Shown here piece after piece: positions 1 through 8,634 of a DNA stretch of 21,494 bases. The DNA comes from Prolixibacteraceae bacterium (GTDB taxonomy: Bacteria; Bacteroidota; Bacteroidia; Bacteroidales; Prolixibacteraceae): the NCBI GenBank assembly GCA_007116765.1, contig SKHV01000511.1, positions 1 through 21,494 on the forward strand. The letters are read 5' to 3'. Below the pieces are notes generated by a model, which was not told the origin of the DNA, ran no database searches, and was given only the letters and a program-made list of their open reading frames with translations. A program made the translations under genes and the position numbers. Each line of letters begins with the position of its first letter. Within the stretch, counting starts at the first letter, position 1.

Positions 1-4
1 AGAA

Positions 5-283
5 TTATTTAGAAACCAATGGATAATCATCAGGCGATTTAATCATGTCGAGAGTCAAATCAATATCTAAATTTTTCCAATATAAATGGTTCTCAAAAAG
101 CCGTTCAATATTCGAAACATCAGAAATCCGAGCATCTTTAAACCACGGAAACGATTGGTATGGCAGAAAGTATTCTACTTCATCAATCATTAACCAAAAC
201 CCAAATTGTGATATGTTCGTGACTTCAACTTCCAAAATGATTTCTCCAGCTTTCAACGATTTCATCTTTATGGTTTGTATCAA
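5..283 (-). CDS. DUF2442 domain protein
   Basis: A 92-residue protein that resembles the DUF2442 family in length and in the core around 'GFWLMIDEVEYFLPY' (about residues 28-42), followed by a segment ending in a Trp-rich 'LYWKNLDIDLTLDMI' stretch. DUF2442 proteins are often found in small toxin-antitoxin-like pairs, usually beside DUF4160; their biochemical role is not established. The chosen ATG (281-283) overlaps the stop of the upstream DUF433 gene as ATGA, so the two are very likely translationally coupled. A second in-frame ATG six codons later is possible. No membrane segment or signal peptide is seen. The partner is DUF433 rather than the usual DUF4160, and a further operon member could lie beyond the left edge of the window. 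Family call fairly sure; function unknown. Confidence 0.8.
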   Translation of the reverse strand: MIQTIKMKSLKAGEIILEVEVTNISQFGFWLMIDEVEYFLPYQSFPWFKDARISDVSNIERLFENHLYWKNLDIDLTLDMIKSPDDYPLVSK

Positions 284-492
284 AGTTCAATTTTTTCTTT
301 GTTGGCAGCAAAGCTTAAACAAGCCAAAATATCTTCTTTTTCGAGATATGGAAAATCTTCGAGAATTTCTTCCATACTCATACCAGATGCAAGGTACTCA
401 AGCACTTCGAAAACAGTTATGCGCATACCACGTACGCAAGGTTTTCCTCCCCGCTTGCCTGCCTCAATGGTTATTCTCTCAATGTAATTCAT
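280..492 (-). CDS. DUF433 antitoxin-like protein
   Basis: A 70-residue protein with the typical DUF433 pattern: 'GGKPCVRGMRITVFEVLEYL' at about residues 14-33 and 'EILEDFPYLEKEDILACL' after it, ending in a short charged tail. DUF433 proteins have a winged-helix-like DNA-binding fold and are usually the antitoxin partner of a DUF5615 PIN-like toxin. No DUF5615 gene lies between it and DUF2442; it could follow beyond the left edge. It is the first gene of a leftward operon and reads divergently from permease P1, with about 50 bases between the two starts. A likely role is DNA binding and autorepression of this operon, inferred from the family. Confidence 0.88.
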   Translation of the reverse strand: MNYIERITIEAGKRGGKPCVRGMRITVFEVLEYLASGMSMEEILEDFPYLEKEDILACLSFAANKEKIEL

Positions 493-509
493 AGCAATAT
501 GATTTCTAA

Positions 510-517
510 CAAAAATA
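510..517 (-). promoter_or_regulatory. Possible -7 box for the DUF433-DUF2442 operon
   Basis: The minus strand reads TATTTTTG, a match to the Bacteroidota -7 consensus TAnnTTTG, and would put the transcript start about 13 bases before the DUF433 ATG. A TTG lies upstream (plus 534-536), but the spacer of 16 bases is short for a -33 element. The intergenic stretch is only about 50 bases, so the P1 promoter must overlap it; I see no clear plus-strand box there. Confidence 0.35.
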
Positions 518-543
518 AGAAATAAAATCTAATCAATCGTTAT

Positions 544-2937
544 ATGAACCTAATCAACATCCGTTCAACCTTCAACCACCTGAAGAAAAACAAGTTTCAT
601 TCGCTGCTCAATGTATTCGGATTGGCCGTGGGCTTGCTCTTTTTCCTGCACATTGTGCTGTACATTGGCTACGAAAAGGGTTTTGATTCTTTTTGGCCCG
701 ACCACGATAGAATTTACAGGGTAAATTACGACATTTATCAGTCGGGCGAACGGGTGCTGCACTCTACCAAAACTCCGCGCGGACTTTTCCAGGCTATTCA
801 AGAAGAAAAACTACCCGAGATTGAACATGTAGGCATAGGCTACATTGAACAAGTATTGGTGAAGTACGAAGACCGCTATTTTAGCGACCAACCCGACTTG
901 TGGGTTGAAGGCGACTTTGCCGAAGTTTTTGGTTTTGAAATGATTCGGGGAATAGCCACACTAAACCGCCCCAACACCTGTGTAATTTCAGCATCGAAAG
1001 CCAAAGAGATTTTCGGCAACGAAGACCCCATAGGCAAAGTACTGATTGTAAACGAAGGCATGCGCCACGAAATAACCGGTATTTTCGAGGATTTACCGGC
1101 CAACTCACACATTCATTTTCACTATTTCATGCCCATCAGAACCTGGGTTGGCATGGGCGTAGTGCCCAACCGCGATGGCTACCAAGGAGCTGCATGGTGG
1201 ACTTACATAAAAGTAAACAAGGGCTTTACGGCAGAACAGGCACAAGAGTCGCTCAATGCTCTCGTGGATAAATATTTCACCCACCTTCCACAGCAGGATC
1301 GCGAAGGAATTCTGAGTCTACAGTCATTAACCGACATACATTACAGCACGCAACGCGATGGCGAGCTGGGCGTAAGTACCCGCAAAAGCACCGTGGATGC
1401 GCTCATTTTAATTGCTGTACTCATTTTGCTGGTAGTATGGATGAACTACGTGAACCTATCTACTGCATTATCGAGAAAAAGATTGAATGTATTTGCCACT
1501 TTCCGCAAGTTGGGTGCCGGAAAAGGAAGCCTGATAAAAATGGCAATAATTGAAAGCACCATAATTAACCTGGCCGCCATTATTCTTGGCGTATTGCTCT
1601 TTTACATCACCCGCAATGCATTCGACCGTATGATGGATGTACCCATTGAAAACAGCGCCATCAATTATGGTGTAATTGTCATGCTCATTGCTACTCTAAT
1701 TATAGCCGGAATTTTTATTACATCGCTCATCAGTGCCATACCTATGCTAAAGGTAAACCCTGCCCTTCAGCAACAGAAAAAAATAATGAAGAACAGCGGT
1801 TCACAATGGCTGGTAGCCCTGCAGTTTTTCACTTCGGTATTTTTGGTTATCAGTTCAATTACCGTGACCAAGCAAATCAGGTTTATGCAAAATGCCCAAC
1901 TGGGTATCGATTTGGAGCAGGTAATTGTATTCAATGGTGCTGCATCGACACACAGCGACCCCCTGCGCAGGGAGAATTTCATCATGTTCAGGGACGAAGC
2001 CGCCTCGATGCCCGGAATATTAAGCGGAACGGCCAGCATGAACGTACCCGGCCAGCCGGTGCGCTACCGCAACAGCAACATTTCGCTGCCCGAGCAACAA
2101 AGCATTTTAACCCGACAAGTACCGTTAAGTCAAATCGACGATGGTTACATCGATACGTACGGGTTAAAAATACTTGCAGGGCGCAACTTTGAACAACCAT
2201 TCCGCAACGACTCGGCCAACGTTATCATCAGCGAAAGTACTGCCCGCCTGCTTGAATTCAATTCGCCCGATGAAGCCGTGAACCGCCAAATACGCATGGA
2301 CAACCGTGTGTACACCATCAAAGGCGTAGTGAACGATTTTCATCACGAAGGACTGAAAAAACCGGCCGAACCTATCATTTTCTCACATTTACACCCGTAT
2401 GAATTTGGATTCTACTCGTTCAGGCTCCAAGGCAATGTTCAGCAAATTCTCACACAACTAAAACCCGTTTGGGACAAGCACTACCCCAACGACCCCATGG
2501 ATTATTTCTTTAGTGATGAATATTTTAGCCTCCAGTACAACGACGAACAGCGCTTGAGTAAAATACTCACAGCTTTTACTTTGTTTGCCATTTTGGTGGC
2601 TTCATTGGGCTTATTCGGTTTGGTAAGCTTTTTTGCACAGCAACGCACCAAAGAAATCGGCATCCGCAAAGTAAACGGTGCCACGGTGAGCGACATTATG
2701 TTCCTTGTATTCAGCTTTTTTATGCGTTACGAAATTGCGGCTTTTTTACTGGCCTGTCCGCTGGCATGGTATTTTTTGAACCGCTGGTTGCAGGGCTTTG
2801 CCTACCAAACCACCATTAGTTGGTGGGTATTTGTGCTTACCGGCGCTGTGGCTATGCTTATATCTATTGTGTCGGTAATAAGCCAGAGCCATAAGGCGGC
2901 AACGAGGAACCCGGTAGAAAGTTTGAGGTATGAGTAA
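544..2937 (+). CDS. ABC transporter permease P1, double MacB_PCD/FtsX
   Basis: A 797-residue inner-membrane permease of the MacB/FtsX (type VII ABC) group. Membrane segments are predicted by eye at about 21-43, 283-304, 333-354, 375-398, 421-441, 677-698, 731-750 and 762-783. Large extracytoplasmic domains lie between the first and second, and between the fifth and sixth. The first domain has the MacB_PCD signatures 'DPIGK' (161-165) and 'DLPANSHIHF' (183-192). The C-terminal coupling segment 'KEIGIRKVNGA' (703-713), which in this family touches the ATPase, is intact, and the protein ends RNPVESLRYE. The first-half counterpart is only 'FATFRKLGAG'. After the coupling segment the C-terminal block differs from that of P2-P5. 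It is the first of six permeases and is likely served by the ATPase at 10041, since none is closer. The substrate is unknown. Confidence 0.92.
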   Translation: MNLINIRSTFNHLKKNKFHSLLNVFGLAVGLLFFLHIVLYIGYEKGFDSFWPDHDRIYRVNYDIYQSGERVLHSTKTPRGLFQAIQEEKLPEIEHVGIGYIEQVLVKYEDRYFSDQPDLWVEGDFAEVFGFEMIRGIATLNRPNTCVISASKAKEIFGNEDPIGKVLIVNEGMRHEITGIFEDLPANSHIHFHYFMPIRTWVGMGVVPNRDGYQGAAWWTYIKVNKGFTAEQAQESLNALVDKYFTHLPQQDREGILSLQSLTDIHYSTQRDGELGVSTRKSTVDALILIAVLILLVVWMNYVNLSTALSRKRLNVFATFRKLGAGKGSLIKMAIIESTIINLAAIILGVLLFYITRNAFDRMMDVPIENSAINYGVIVMLIATLIIAGIFITSLISAIPMLKVNPALQQQKKIMKNSGSQWLVALQFFTSVFLVISSITVTKQIRFMQNAQLGIDLEQVIVFNGAASTHSDPLRRENFIMFRDEAASMPGILSGTASMNVPGQPVRYRNSNISLPEQQSILTRQVPLSQIDDGYIDTYGLKILAGRNFEQPFRNDSANVIISESTARLLEFNSPDEAVNRQIRMDNRVYTIKGVVNDFHHEGLKKPAEPIIFSHLHPYEFGFYSFRLQGNVQQILTQLKPVWDKHYPNDPMDYFFSDEYFSLQYNDEQRLSKILTAFTLFAILVASLGLFGLVSFFAQQRTKEIGIRKVNGATVSDIMFLVFSFFMRYEIAAFLLACPLAWYFLNRWLQGFAYQTTISWWVFVLTGAVAMLISIVSVISQSHKAATRNPVESLRYE

Positions 2938-2945
2938 GGCTCAAA

Positions 2946-3129
2946 TCACCCCCCAACTCCCTCCCGCTAACTGCGGGATTTCATGCAGGGGGGCAGGAAA
3001 CTACCAGATTTGGAGTTTCGAACATAGAAATGAATAAATAAATGAACGTTTATAACAATAACGCACACACTAAAAGTCCCCTTTCGAAGCAAAGCGGAGT
3101 TCCGAGCATCGGGAAGGGGATTTAGGAGT
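2946..3129 (+). repeat. Composite intergenic palindromic repeat (copy 1)
   Basis: A forward unit (about 2946-3047) has a C-run, a CCCGC/GCGGG stem, a G-run, then AACTACCAGATTTGGAG and AT-rich sequence ending AAATAAATGAAC. About 25 bases later (3074-3129) comes an inverted unit whose reverse complement reads CCTAAATCCCCTTCCCG and so on, matching the core of the copy after the ATPase gene. The whole fills the gap between P1 and P2. The AAATAAATG piece looks like a start region, but no gene follows it. Confidence 0.7.
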
Positions 3130-3145
3130 ATCAAAGAGGTAATTT

Positions 3146-5533
3146 ATGCTACTAAAATTCGTTATACGAAACATCCGGAAACGGCCATTCCTGAGCTTGA
3201 TAAAAGTTTTGGGACTGGCATTGGGCTTAAGCGGCATTTTTTTTATTGCCCTTTTCCTGAAAAATGAATTGAGCTACGACGGCTTTCATGCAAAATCCGA
3301 ACGCATTTACCGGCTTACTCTCACCGATCCAAGATTCCTGAACGAAAGCCATTTTGCCCGCATTCCAAATTCGGAACATGTTTCCGACATGGCAGCCAAT
3401 TTTCCTGAAATTGAGAACTTTGTAAGATTGGCTCCCATTCGTGGCGGAGTAATGTTTTATAATGAAGAATACTATTCTGTCGATCAGGCGTTCGAATGCG
3501 ACAGTACCTTTTTTGATGTTTTCGATGCAGAGTTACTGATTGGTGATAAAAAAACAATACTAAACGCCCCGGCTACAATGGTGGTAACAGAAGCATTTGC
3601 ATCAAAGGTGTTTGGAACAGCAAACCCCATTGGCGAGGTGATTTCCATTCCTTCCGGACAGTTCTATGGCGAAAAAATAGATTTCACCATAAAAGGAGTC
3701 ATGAAAAATTTTCCGCAAAACAGCCACTTCCACCCCGAGTTGATAACTACGCCTGCAAAAGGCGAAATCAATTGGTGGTCCTATGTATATTTGCTTTTGC
3801 ACGAGAATTCCGACCCGCAAAAAATCACAGCTGCTTATCCCGAATATTTGGCAAATATAACCAATCAACCCATTGAAAAGATTGAAACTAAAGCACACTT
3901 GCAAAAGCTGACCGATATTCACCTAAAATCGGACAAGCTTCGCGAAATTGAAGCCAATGGAAATACAACCAATATTTTGGTTTTGGCTATTGCGGCTATC
4001 ATTTTACTGCTTATTTCAATGAGCAATTTGGCAAGCTTAAACTTGGGGATGGCAGGTTTCAACCTAAAATTCATGACTGTCAATCGAGTCCTTGGATCTT
4101 CGAAACATATGAATCTGGGTTATTTTTTGCTTGAAAGTCTGTTGATTTCAAGTGTTGCCATTGTTTTGGTAATTGCCATTTCAATTCCCGTCAATAATTT
4201 CATAATAATTAAATACAACATCAACCTGTTGCACGGAAATACACAGCTCAAGGCAATTATCCTGCTTGGTTTTGTATTGTTCGCACTCCTGTCGGGAATT
4301 CAACCTGCATTAAAACAAGGTTTTGAAAAAATGATTCCGGGACGAAACCCGCTAAAAACGAAGAGTATTTTCGTGAGCAAAGGCATTGTTGTTACGCAGT
4401 TCACCTTCGCCATTGCGCTGATTGCGGCCGTGTTGGTTATTTCGCGGCAAACCAATTATGCGCTCAACAATTCAATGGGTGTGCAGCAAAATAACATCAT
4501 GTGTTTCGAATCGGTACATGCCAACGTGCAGCAAAAATTCGAACTGTTCAAGGCTGAACTTCTGAAACACAAAAGCATTGAATCGGTTTCGGCCATGATG
4601 GAACCACCAGGCGGAGAGGCCAACGACATGTTTTCTTTTGAGCTTGAGGGACGCCCGGAAACCGACGAGCAACAGATGGAATACATTGGCGTATTCCCGT
4701 GCGACTATTCGTTTGCCAATCTTTTCAACTTACATTTTTTAGGTGGCCAAAATTTCAACGAAAAGAATCTCGACGTGGAAGGATCGGGCGAATTCATCCT
4801 CAACGAAGCAGCATTGAAGTACCTCAAATTCAACAACCCGGATGAGGCGATCGGAAAAAGCTTCAAATTAAATTCACCTTCGCCGGGCATCGAAATACCA
4901 AGCGGTAAAATTGTTGGCGTGGTAAACGATTTCCACCTTTCGAGCCTCAAAAAGAAAGTTGACCCACTGGTATTGTTCAAGCGCGACCGGCTTTGGCTCA
5001 TCAACTTTGTAGTTGCCCACCAACCGGGCATGCGCGATGCAGCCCTTGCCGACATGAAGTCGGTTTGGGACAAGCTCTTCCCCGAATACCCATTTGTTTA
5101 TAACGAAGTGGGTGCCTTGTACCGCAAGGTATACAAAAGCGAATTGCTGCAAGCCCGTCTGCTTAGTGTTTTCACATTTATATCATTGTTTATCTGCTGC
5201 ATGGGCTTATTGGGCCTGTCATTAATGATAACACAGCAAAAAACCAAAGAAATCGGCATTCGCAAAGTAAACGGTGCCCGAATTTCAGAAGTGTTGATTA
5301 TGCTGAATAAGGACTTTGTAAAATGGGTAGCCATTGCTTTTGTGATTGCCACACCTGTTGCGTACTACGCCATGAACAAATGGCTACAAAACTTCGCCTA
5401 CAAAACCGAACTAAGCTGGTGGATATTTGCGCTGGCAGGGTTGCTGGCTTTGGGAATTGCGTTGTTGACGGTTTCATTTCAATCGTGGAAAGCAGCAAGG
5501 AGGAACCCGGTGGAAGCACTCAGGTATGAATAG
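3146..5533 (+). CDS. ABC transporter permease P2, double MacB_PCD/FtsX
   Basis: A 795-residue inner-membrane permease with the same plan as P1: membrane segments at about 19-38, 275-295, 328-350, 368-386 and 411-432, and three more in the last 130 residues. The two extracytoplasmic domains are MacB_PCD-like: 'NPIGE' (160-164), 'NFPQNSHFHPE' (188-198), 'KLTDIHLKS' (254-262), and 'GVVNDFHLSSLKKKVDPL' in the second. The C-terminal coupling helix KEIGIRKVNGARISE starts at 701. The equivalent site in the first half has decayed to 'VNRVLGSSKH' (312-321), so that half may no longer bind the ATPase in the canonical way. Residues 701-795 are nearly identical to the ends of P3-P5 although the rest is very different. 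AGAGG eight bases before the ATG could be a ribosome site. The substrate is unknown. Confidence 0.92.
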   Translation: MLLKFVIRNIRKRPFLSLIKVLGLALGLSGIFFIALFLKNELSYDGFHAKSERIYRLTLTDPRFLNESHFARIPNSEHVSDMAANFPEIENFVRLAPIRGGVMFYNEEYYSVDQAFECDSTFFDVFDAELLIGDKKTILNAPATMVVTEAFASKVFGTANPIGEVISIPSGQFYGEKIDFTIKGVMKNFPQNSHFHPELITTPAKGEINWWSYVYLLLHENSDPQKITAAYPEYLANITNQPIEKIETKAHLQKLTDIHLKSDKLREIEANGNTTNILVLAIAAIILLLISMSNLASLNLGMAGFNLKFMTVNRVLGSSKHMNLGYFLLESLLISSVAIVLVIAISIPVNNFIIIKYNINLLHGNTQLKAIILLGFVLFALLSGIQPALKQGFEKMIPGRNPLKTKSIFVSKGIVVTQFTFAIALIAAVLVISRQTNYALNNSMGVQQNNIMCFESVHANVQQKFELFKAELLKHKSIESVSAMMEPPGGEANDMFSFELEGRPETDEQQMEYIGVFPCDYSFANLFNLHFLGGQNFNEKNLDVEGSGEFILNEAALKYLKFNNPDEAIGKSFKLNSPSPGIEIPSGKIVGVVNDFHLSSLKKKVDPLVLFKRDRLWLINFVVAHQPGMRDAALADMKSVWDKLFPEYPFVYNEVGALYRKVYKSELLQARLLSVFTFISLFICCMGLLGLSLMITQQKTKEIGIRKVNGARISEVLIMLNKDFVKWVAIAFVIATPVAYYAMNKWLQNFAYKTELSWWIFALAGLLALGIALLTVSFQSWKAARRNPVEALRYE
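5246..5533 (+). repeat. Conserved permease 3' block, copy in P2
   Basis: The last 95 codons of P2 (KEIGIRKVNG to ALRYE) recur in P3, P4 and P5. By eye, P2 and P5 differ at 4 of 95 residues, and P2 and P4 at 6. The start of the block is shared with P4 (26 identical bases from 5282) and the end (FQSWKAARRNP) with P5. Confidence 0.9.
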
Positions 5534-5540
5534 AAACACA

Positions 5541-5690
5541 CACCTAAATCCTCTAAAGGACTTGGGGAGCTACCAAATTGGAAGATTTTAAGCATTTAAG
5601 AAAGTAAATAAATGAACTAAAAAAGCGATAACGCAGTTGCTCAAAACATCCTTTAGAGCCTGTCCCGATTTTTCGGGAGGATTTGAGGTA
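5541..5690 (+). repeat. Composite intergenic palindromic repeat (copy 2)
   Basis: It has the same layout as copy 1: a forward unit (CCTAAATCCTCTAAAGGA, then AGCTACCAAATTGGAAGAT and AATAAATGAAC, 5541-5616), a spacer containing ATAACGCA as in copy 1, and an inverted unit (5645-5690) with a TCCCGATTTTTCGGGA stem. It begins eight bases after the P2 stop. Confidence 0.65.
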
Positions 5691-5695
5691 ATAAA

Positions 5696-5823
5696 TCTTA
5701 AACAATGATTTTTGTGATTGAATGATTTCTATAACTATTTTGGTAATGGGCAATGGGTCTGGAATTTGGAAGAAACGGTGGCAGGGCAAAACCTGTCAGC
5801 GTCCAACGGATCTGACAGCGTTT
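5696..5823 (+). repeat. Dispersed repeat B, copy 1
   Basis: This stretch is homologous to 18138-18250. Both contain ATGATTTTTGTGATTGAATG and ATTTCTAT, then TGGAATT followed by a purine-rich stretch, then AAAACCTGTCAG ... CTGACAGCGTTTA, which can fold as a hairpin (CTGTCAG at 5793-5799, CTGACAG at 5812-5818). This copy has about 12 extra bases before the hairpin. It sits between P2 and the helicase gene; the other copy lies between P5 and P6. From 5824 to the helicase start I see only AT-rich sequence with no clear promoter. Confidence 0.75.
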
Positions 5824-5962
5824 AAATCAGATGAGTCAAAATTTGTCAAGCTGAGGTGGGAGTTCAAACAATTTGCTGGCAATTGTCTTTAAAAATCTCA
5901 ACAATTAGTACTCCTTATTTAATGAAGTTTTATTTTCTTTGGATATTCAAAACTTCAACAAA

Positions 5963-8602
5963 ATGGATCTTAAGAAAATCATTGACGGCCAAATACAAAA
6001 AACCGGGAAAGTGCTTGATAATAGCGAAAAGGTATTAGCAGAAATATTGTACAATAATGGGGAATGCCAAATGTTATCTCAATCGTTAACCCGCTTCGAA
6101 CTAATTGTTTACGACACAGCCCTTGATGAACCCATTGAAGTATCGATTATTGTCGACAACCAAGAGGTATTTCCTGATTCCCCAACACACCAGGGGTGGA
6201 ATCGCTATACTTATGCATGTTTGCTGCAAGTGGAAAATGAGCTAAGTTATTTTGATCCAAAGGCCAACGATCAACACCAAAAATACTCGCGTGCTGGAAT
6301 GATCAAAAGGGTACTCGGCGAACGCCGGCAAAAAGCAGCGAAAGCAAAATACACCGTAAAATGGGCTAATAACATTTTTGGCGATCACATTTTGACTAAT
6401 GAAAACGGGGTTAAATACAGGGTATTCCTTCGCGATTTTGAAAATGAAACTGGGTACAGTGACAGTGCCGATGCCCAAAAAAACAAGCTTGGCACAACAA
6501 AGCATATCATGTATGCATTTAAAATGCTCAAAGAAGATAAAAAAATCAGTGCGAGAATGAGCAAGGCCTTTCCTTTCGTGGAAGTATATTGCGACCCCTT
6601 GAACGACTATAAAATTACTTGGCATTGCCCACACGAATTGTCGGTATTTGAAAAACACCTGATATCGAAATATTTCAAAAATAAAACCCATATCGAAGAA
6701 AATGAACTTACCGGTTTTCTCGAATTTTTTAGCGAGGCCGAAGAAGTGCCTTCTTTTTTAATCAGGCCCGAAGTGAGACAAAAAGTAGAAGCCGCATTTG
6801 AGCAAAAACTGCTTACCGACATCAAGAGCAAAGCAACTCCCGATTTTAGCATGATAAATGCCGAGCTGTACCCGTACCAGAAAGAGGGGGCTGAATTTTG
6901 CCTTTTCAAAAAATATTCCATCATTGCTGATGAAATGGGTCTGGGGAAAACCTTGCAGGCCATTGCTGTTGCGATACTTAAAAAGAAGTTTTTTGGTTTT
7001 AAGAGGACTTTGATAGTTTGCCCGGCATCATTAAAAGAGCAATGGAAGAAAGAAATTGAAAAATTCAGTAAAGAAAAGGCCACAATTGCCCAAGGCACCC
7101 CCGAAGAAAGGGAACAAATTTACCTGAACTCCCCTGAATTCTTTATTATTTTGAATTATGAAACGGTACTTCGCGATTACAGGTCGATTAACAAAACAGG
7201 TATCGATTTCATGATACTTGACGAAGCACAGAAAGTGAAAAACTTTGAAACCAAAACCGCCTCGGCCGTAAATAACGTTCAAAGCAGCCACACCCTTGTA
7301 ATAACCGGCACGCCAATCGAGAACAAACTGATTGATGTTTTCTCCATTGTAAACATACTCGATCCGCATTTTTTTGGCCCACTTTGGGAGTTTTCGTACC
7401 AACATTGCCTATTCGACCCCGGGAAACCAAATAAAATAAACGGCTACTACGATTTACAAAAACTCAACAAGAAAATAAGCCAGATACTGATACGCAGAAA
7501 GAAGCAAGAAGTGTTGGATCAGTTACCTAATGTTAGGCAAATTAACATTCCCGTTGACTTGTCGCCATTGCAGGCCGATTACCATTCATCGTATGCCAGT
7601 GGGATCTCGCGGATTATCCGTAAAAAATTCCTCACTCCATTCGACCTGCAAAAAATGCAAATGTTGCTCTCAAAAATGCGGATGGTATGCGATTCAACCT
7701 ATCTTATCGATGAAGAAACCAACGACTCGCCAAAAATGGCCGAGCTTGAATATATACTTTTTGAACAGCTCGACCTGAAAAACTCGAACAGAAAAGTAAT
7801 CATTTTTTCCGAATGGATTAAAGTGCATAAGCTTATTGGCCGCTTACTGCGCGAAAACAATATCGGTTTTGCCGAGCTTAACGGCAAAATGCCTGTGAAA
7901 GCAAGGGGCGAACTGATACGCAAATTCGAATCCAACGAGCATTGTAAAGTTTTCCTTTCGACCGAAGCGGGGGGAGCTGGGCTAAACCTTCAGGTGGCCG
8001 ATACGCTTATCAATTTTGAACTGCCATGGAACCCCGCAAAGAAAAACCAGCGTATAGGGCGTATTGACCGCATAGGGCAAAAAAGCAAAAACCTGACCAT
8101 ATTCAACCTCATTACGCGTCAATCGATTGAACAACAAATTGCAACCGGTCTGCTCATTAAGCAAAACCTTTTCGATGGGGTGCTCGATAGCGATGGCAGC
8201 ACCAATTTTGTCGATTTCTCGTCAAAAGGCCGTTCACAGTTCATACAACAGCTCGAAGAATTTATCAACGCGCATGAAGAGGCAGCAAAACTGCCTGAAG
8301 CAGTCGAAAACATTGCAGAAGAAATAACCGGAACTAACGCAATTAGTCCCGAAAATGAAATAGACCTTTCGGGCGATAGTGAAAACATTTTGCCGGAACA
8401 AAACGGGACAACAGAACAAGAAATGCCTGCAAAGCATGCCCCACAAATAGAAGAGGTGGAAGCTGTAATGAATAACGGGATGCAATTCCTGGCCGGTTTG
8501 TTCAGAATGAGTACGGGCAAAGACATTGGCATTGAAAATCAAAAAATAGAGGTGAACAAAGAAACCGGCGAGGTTACCATGAAATTCAAGTTGCCTTTGT
8601 AA
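5963..8602 (+). CDS. SNF2-family DNA helicase/ATPase
   Basis: An 879-residue cytoplasmic SNF2/RapA-type superfamily 2 ATPase that would translocate on double-stranded DNA. The RecA-like motifs are in order: DEMGLGKT (323-330, motif I), LDEAQ with DEAQ at 420-423 (motif II), TGTP (448-451, motif III), STEAGGAGLNLQ (from 666, motif V) and QRIGRIDRIGQ (696-706, motif VI). Residues 1 to about 290 form an N-terminal region I do not recognise. After the helicase core there is an acidic linker (roughly 760-835), then a short conserved-looking C-terminus. An upstream in-frame TTG at 5939 would add eight residues; ATG was preferred. No methyltransferase, nuclease or other partner is next to it. It interrupts the permease cluster and converges on the AAA gene, with 32 bases between stops. 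Activity is certain at family level; the biological role is unknown. Confidence 0.92.
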   Translation: MDLKKIIDGQIQKTGKVLDNSEKVLAEILYNNGECQMLSQSLTRFELIVYDTALDEPIEVSIIVDNQEVFPDSPTHQGWNRYTYACLLQVENELSYFDPKANDQHQKYSRAGMIKRVLGERRQKAAKAKYTVKWANNIFGDHILTNENGVKYRVFLRDFENETGYSDSADAQKNKLGTTKHIMYAFKMLKEDKKISARMSKAFPFVEVYCDPLNDYKITWHCPHELSVFEKHLISKYFKNKTHIEENELTGFLEFFSEAEEVPSFLIRPEVRQKVEAAFEQKLLTDIKSKATPDFSMINAELYPYQKEGAEFCLFKKYSIIADEMGLGKTLQAIAVAILKKKFFGFKRTLIVCPASLKEQWKKEIEKFSKEKATIAQGTPEEREQIYLNSPEFFIILNYETVLRDYRSINKTGIDFMILDEAQKVKNFETKTASAVNNVQSSHTLVITGTPIENKLIDVFSIVNILDPHFFGPLWEFSYQHCLFDPGKPNKINGYYDLQKLNKKISQILIRRKKQEVLDQLPNVRQINIPVDLSPLQADYHSSYASGISRIIRKKFLTPFDLQKMQMLLSKMRMVCDSTYLIDEETNDSPKMAELEYILFEQLDLKNSNRKVIIFSEWIKVHKLIGRLLRENNIGFAELNGKMPVKARGELIRKFESNEHCKVFLSTEAGGAGLNLQVADTLINFELPWNPAKKNQRIGRIDRIGQKSKNLTIFNLITRQSIEQQIATGLLIKQNLFDGVLDSDGSTNFVDFSSKGRSQFIQQLEEFINAHEEAAKLPEAVENIAEEITGTNAISPENEIDLSGDSENILPEQNGTTEQEMPAKHAPQIEEVEAVMNNGMQFLAGLFRMSTGKDIGIENQKIEVNKETGEVTMKFKLPL

Positions 8603-8634
8603 TAGGTGCAACTAAAGGATGGACTATAATTTGA

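Noticed and set aside
45..494. A 149-codon plus-strand open frame
   Set aside because: It is antisense to the well-supported DUF433 and DUF2442 genes, and its composition is not that of a real protein.
5939..5962. TTG start for the SNF2 gene, eight codons upstream
   Set aside because: TTG starts are uncommon in this phylum, and the ATG at 5963 fits just as well.
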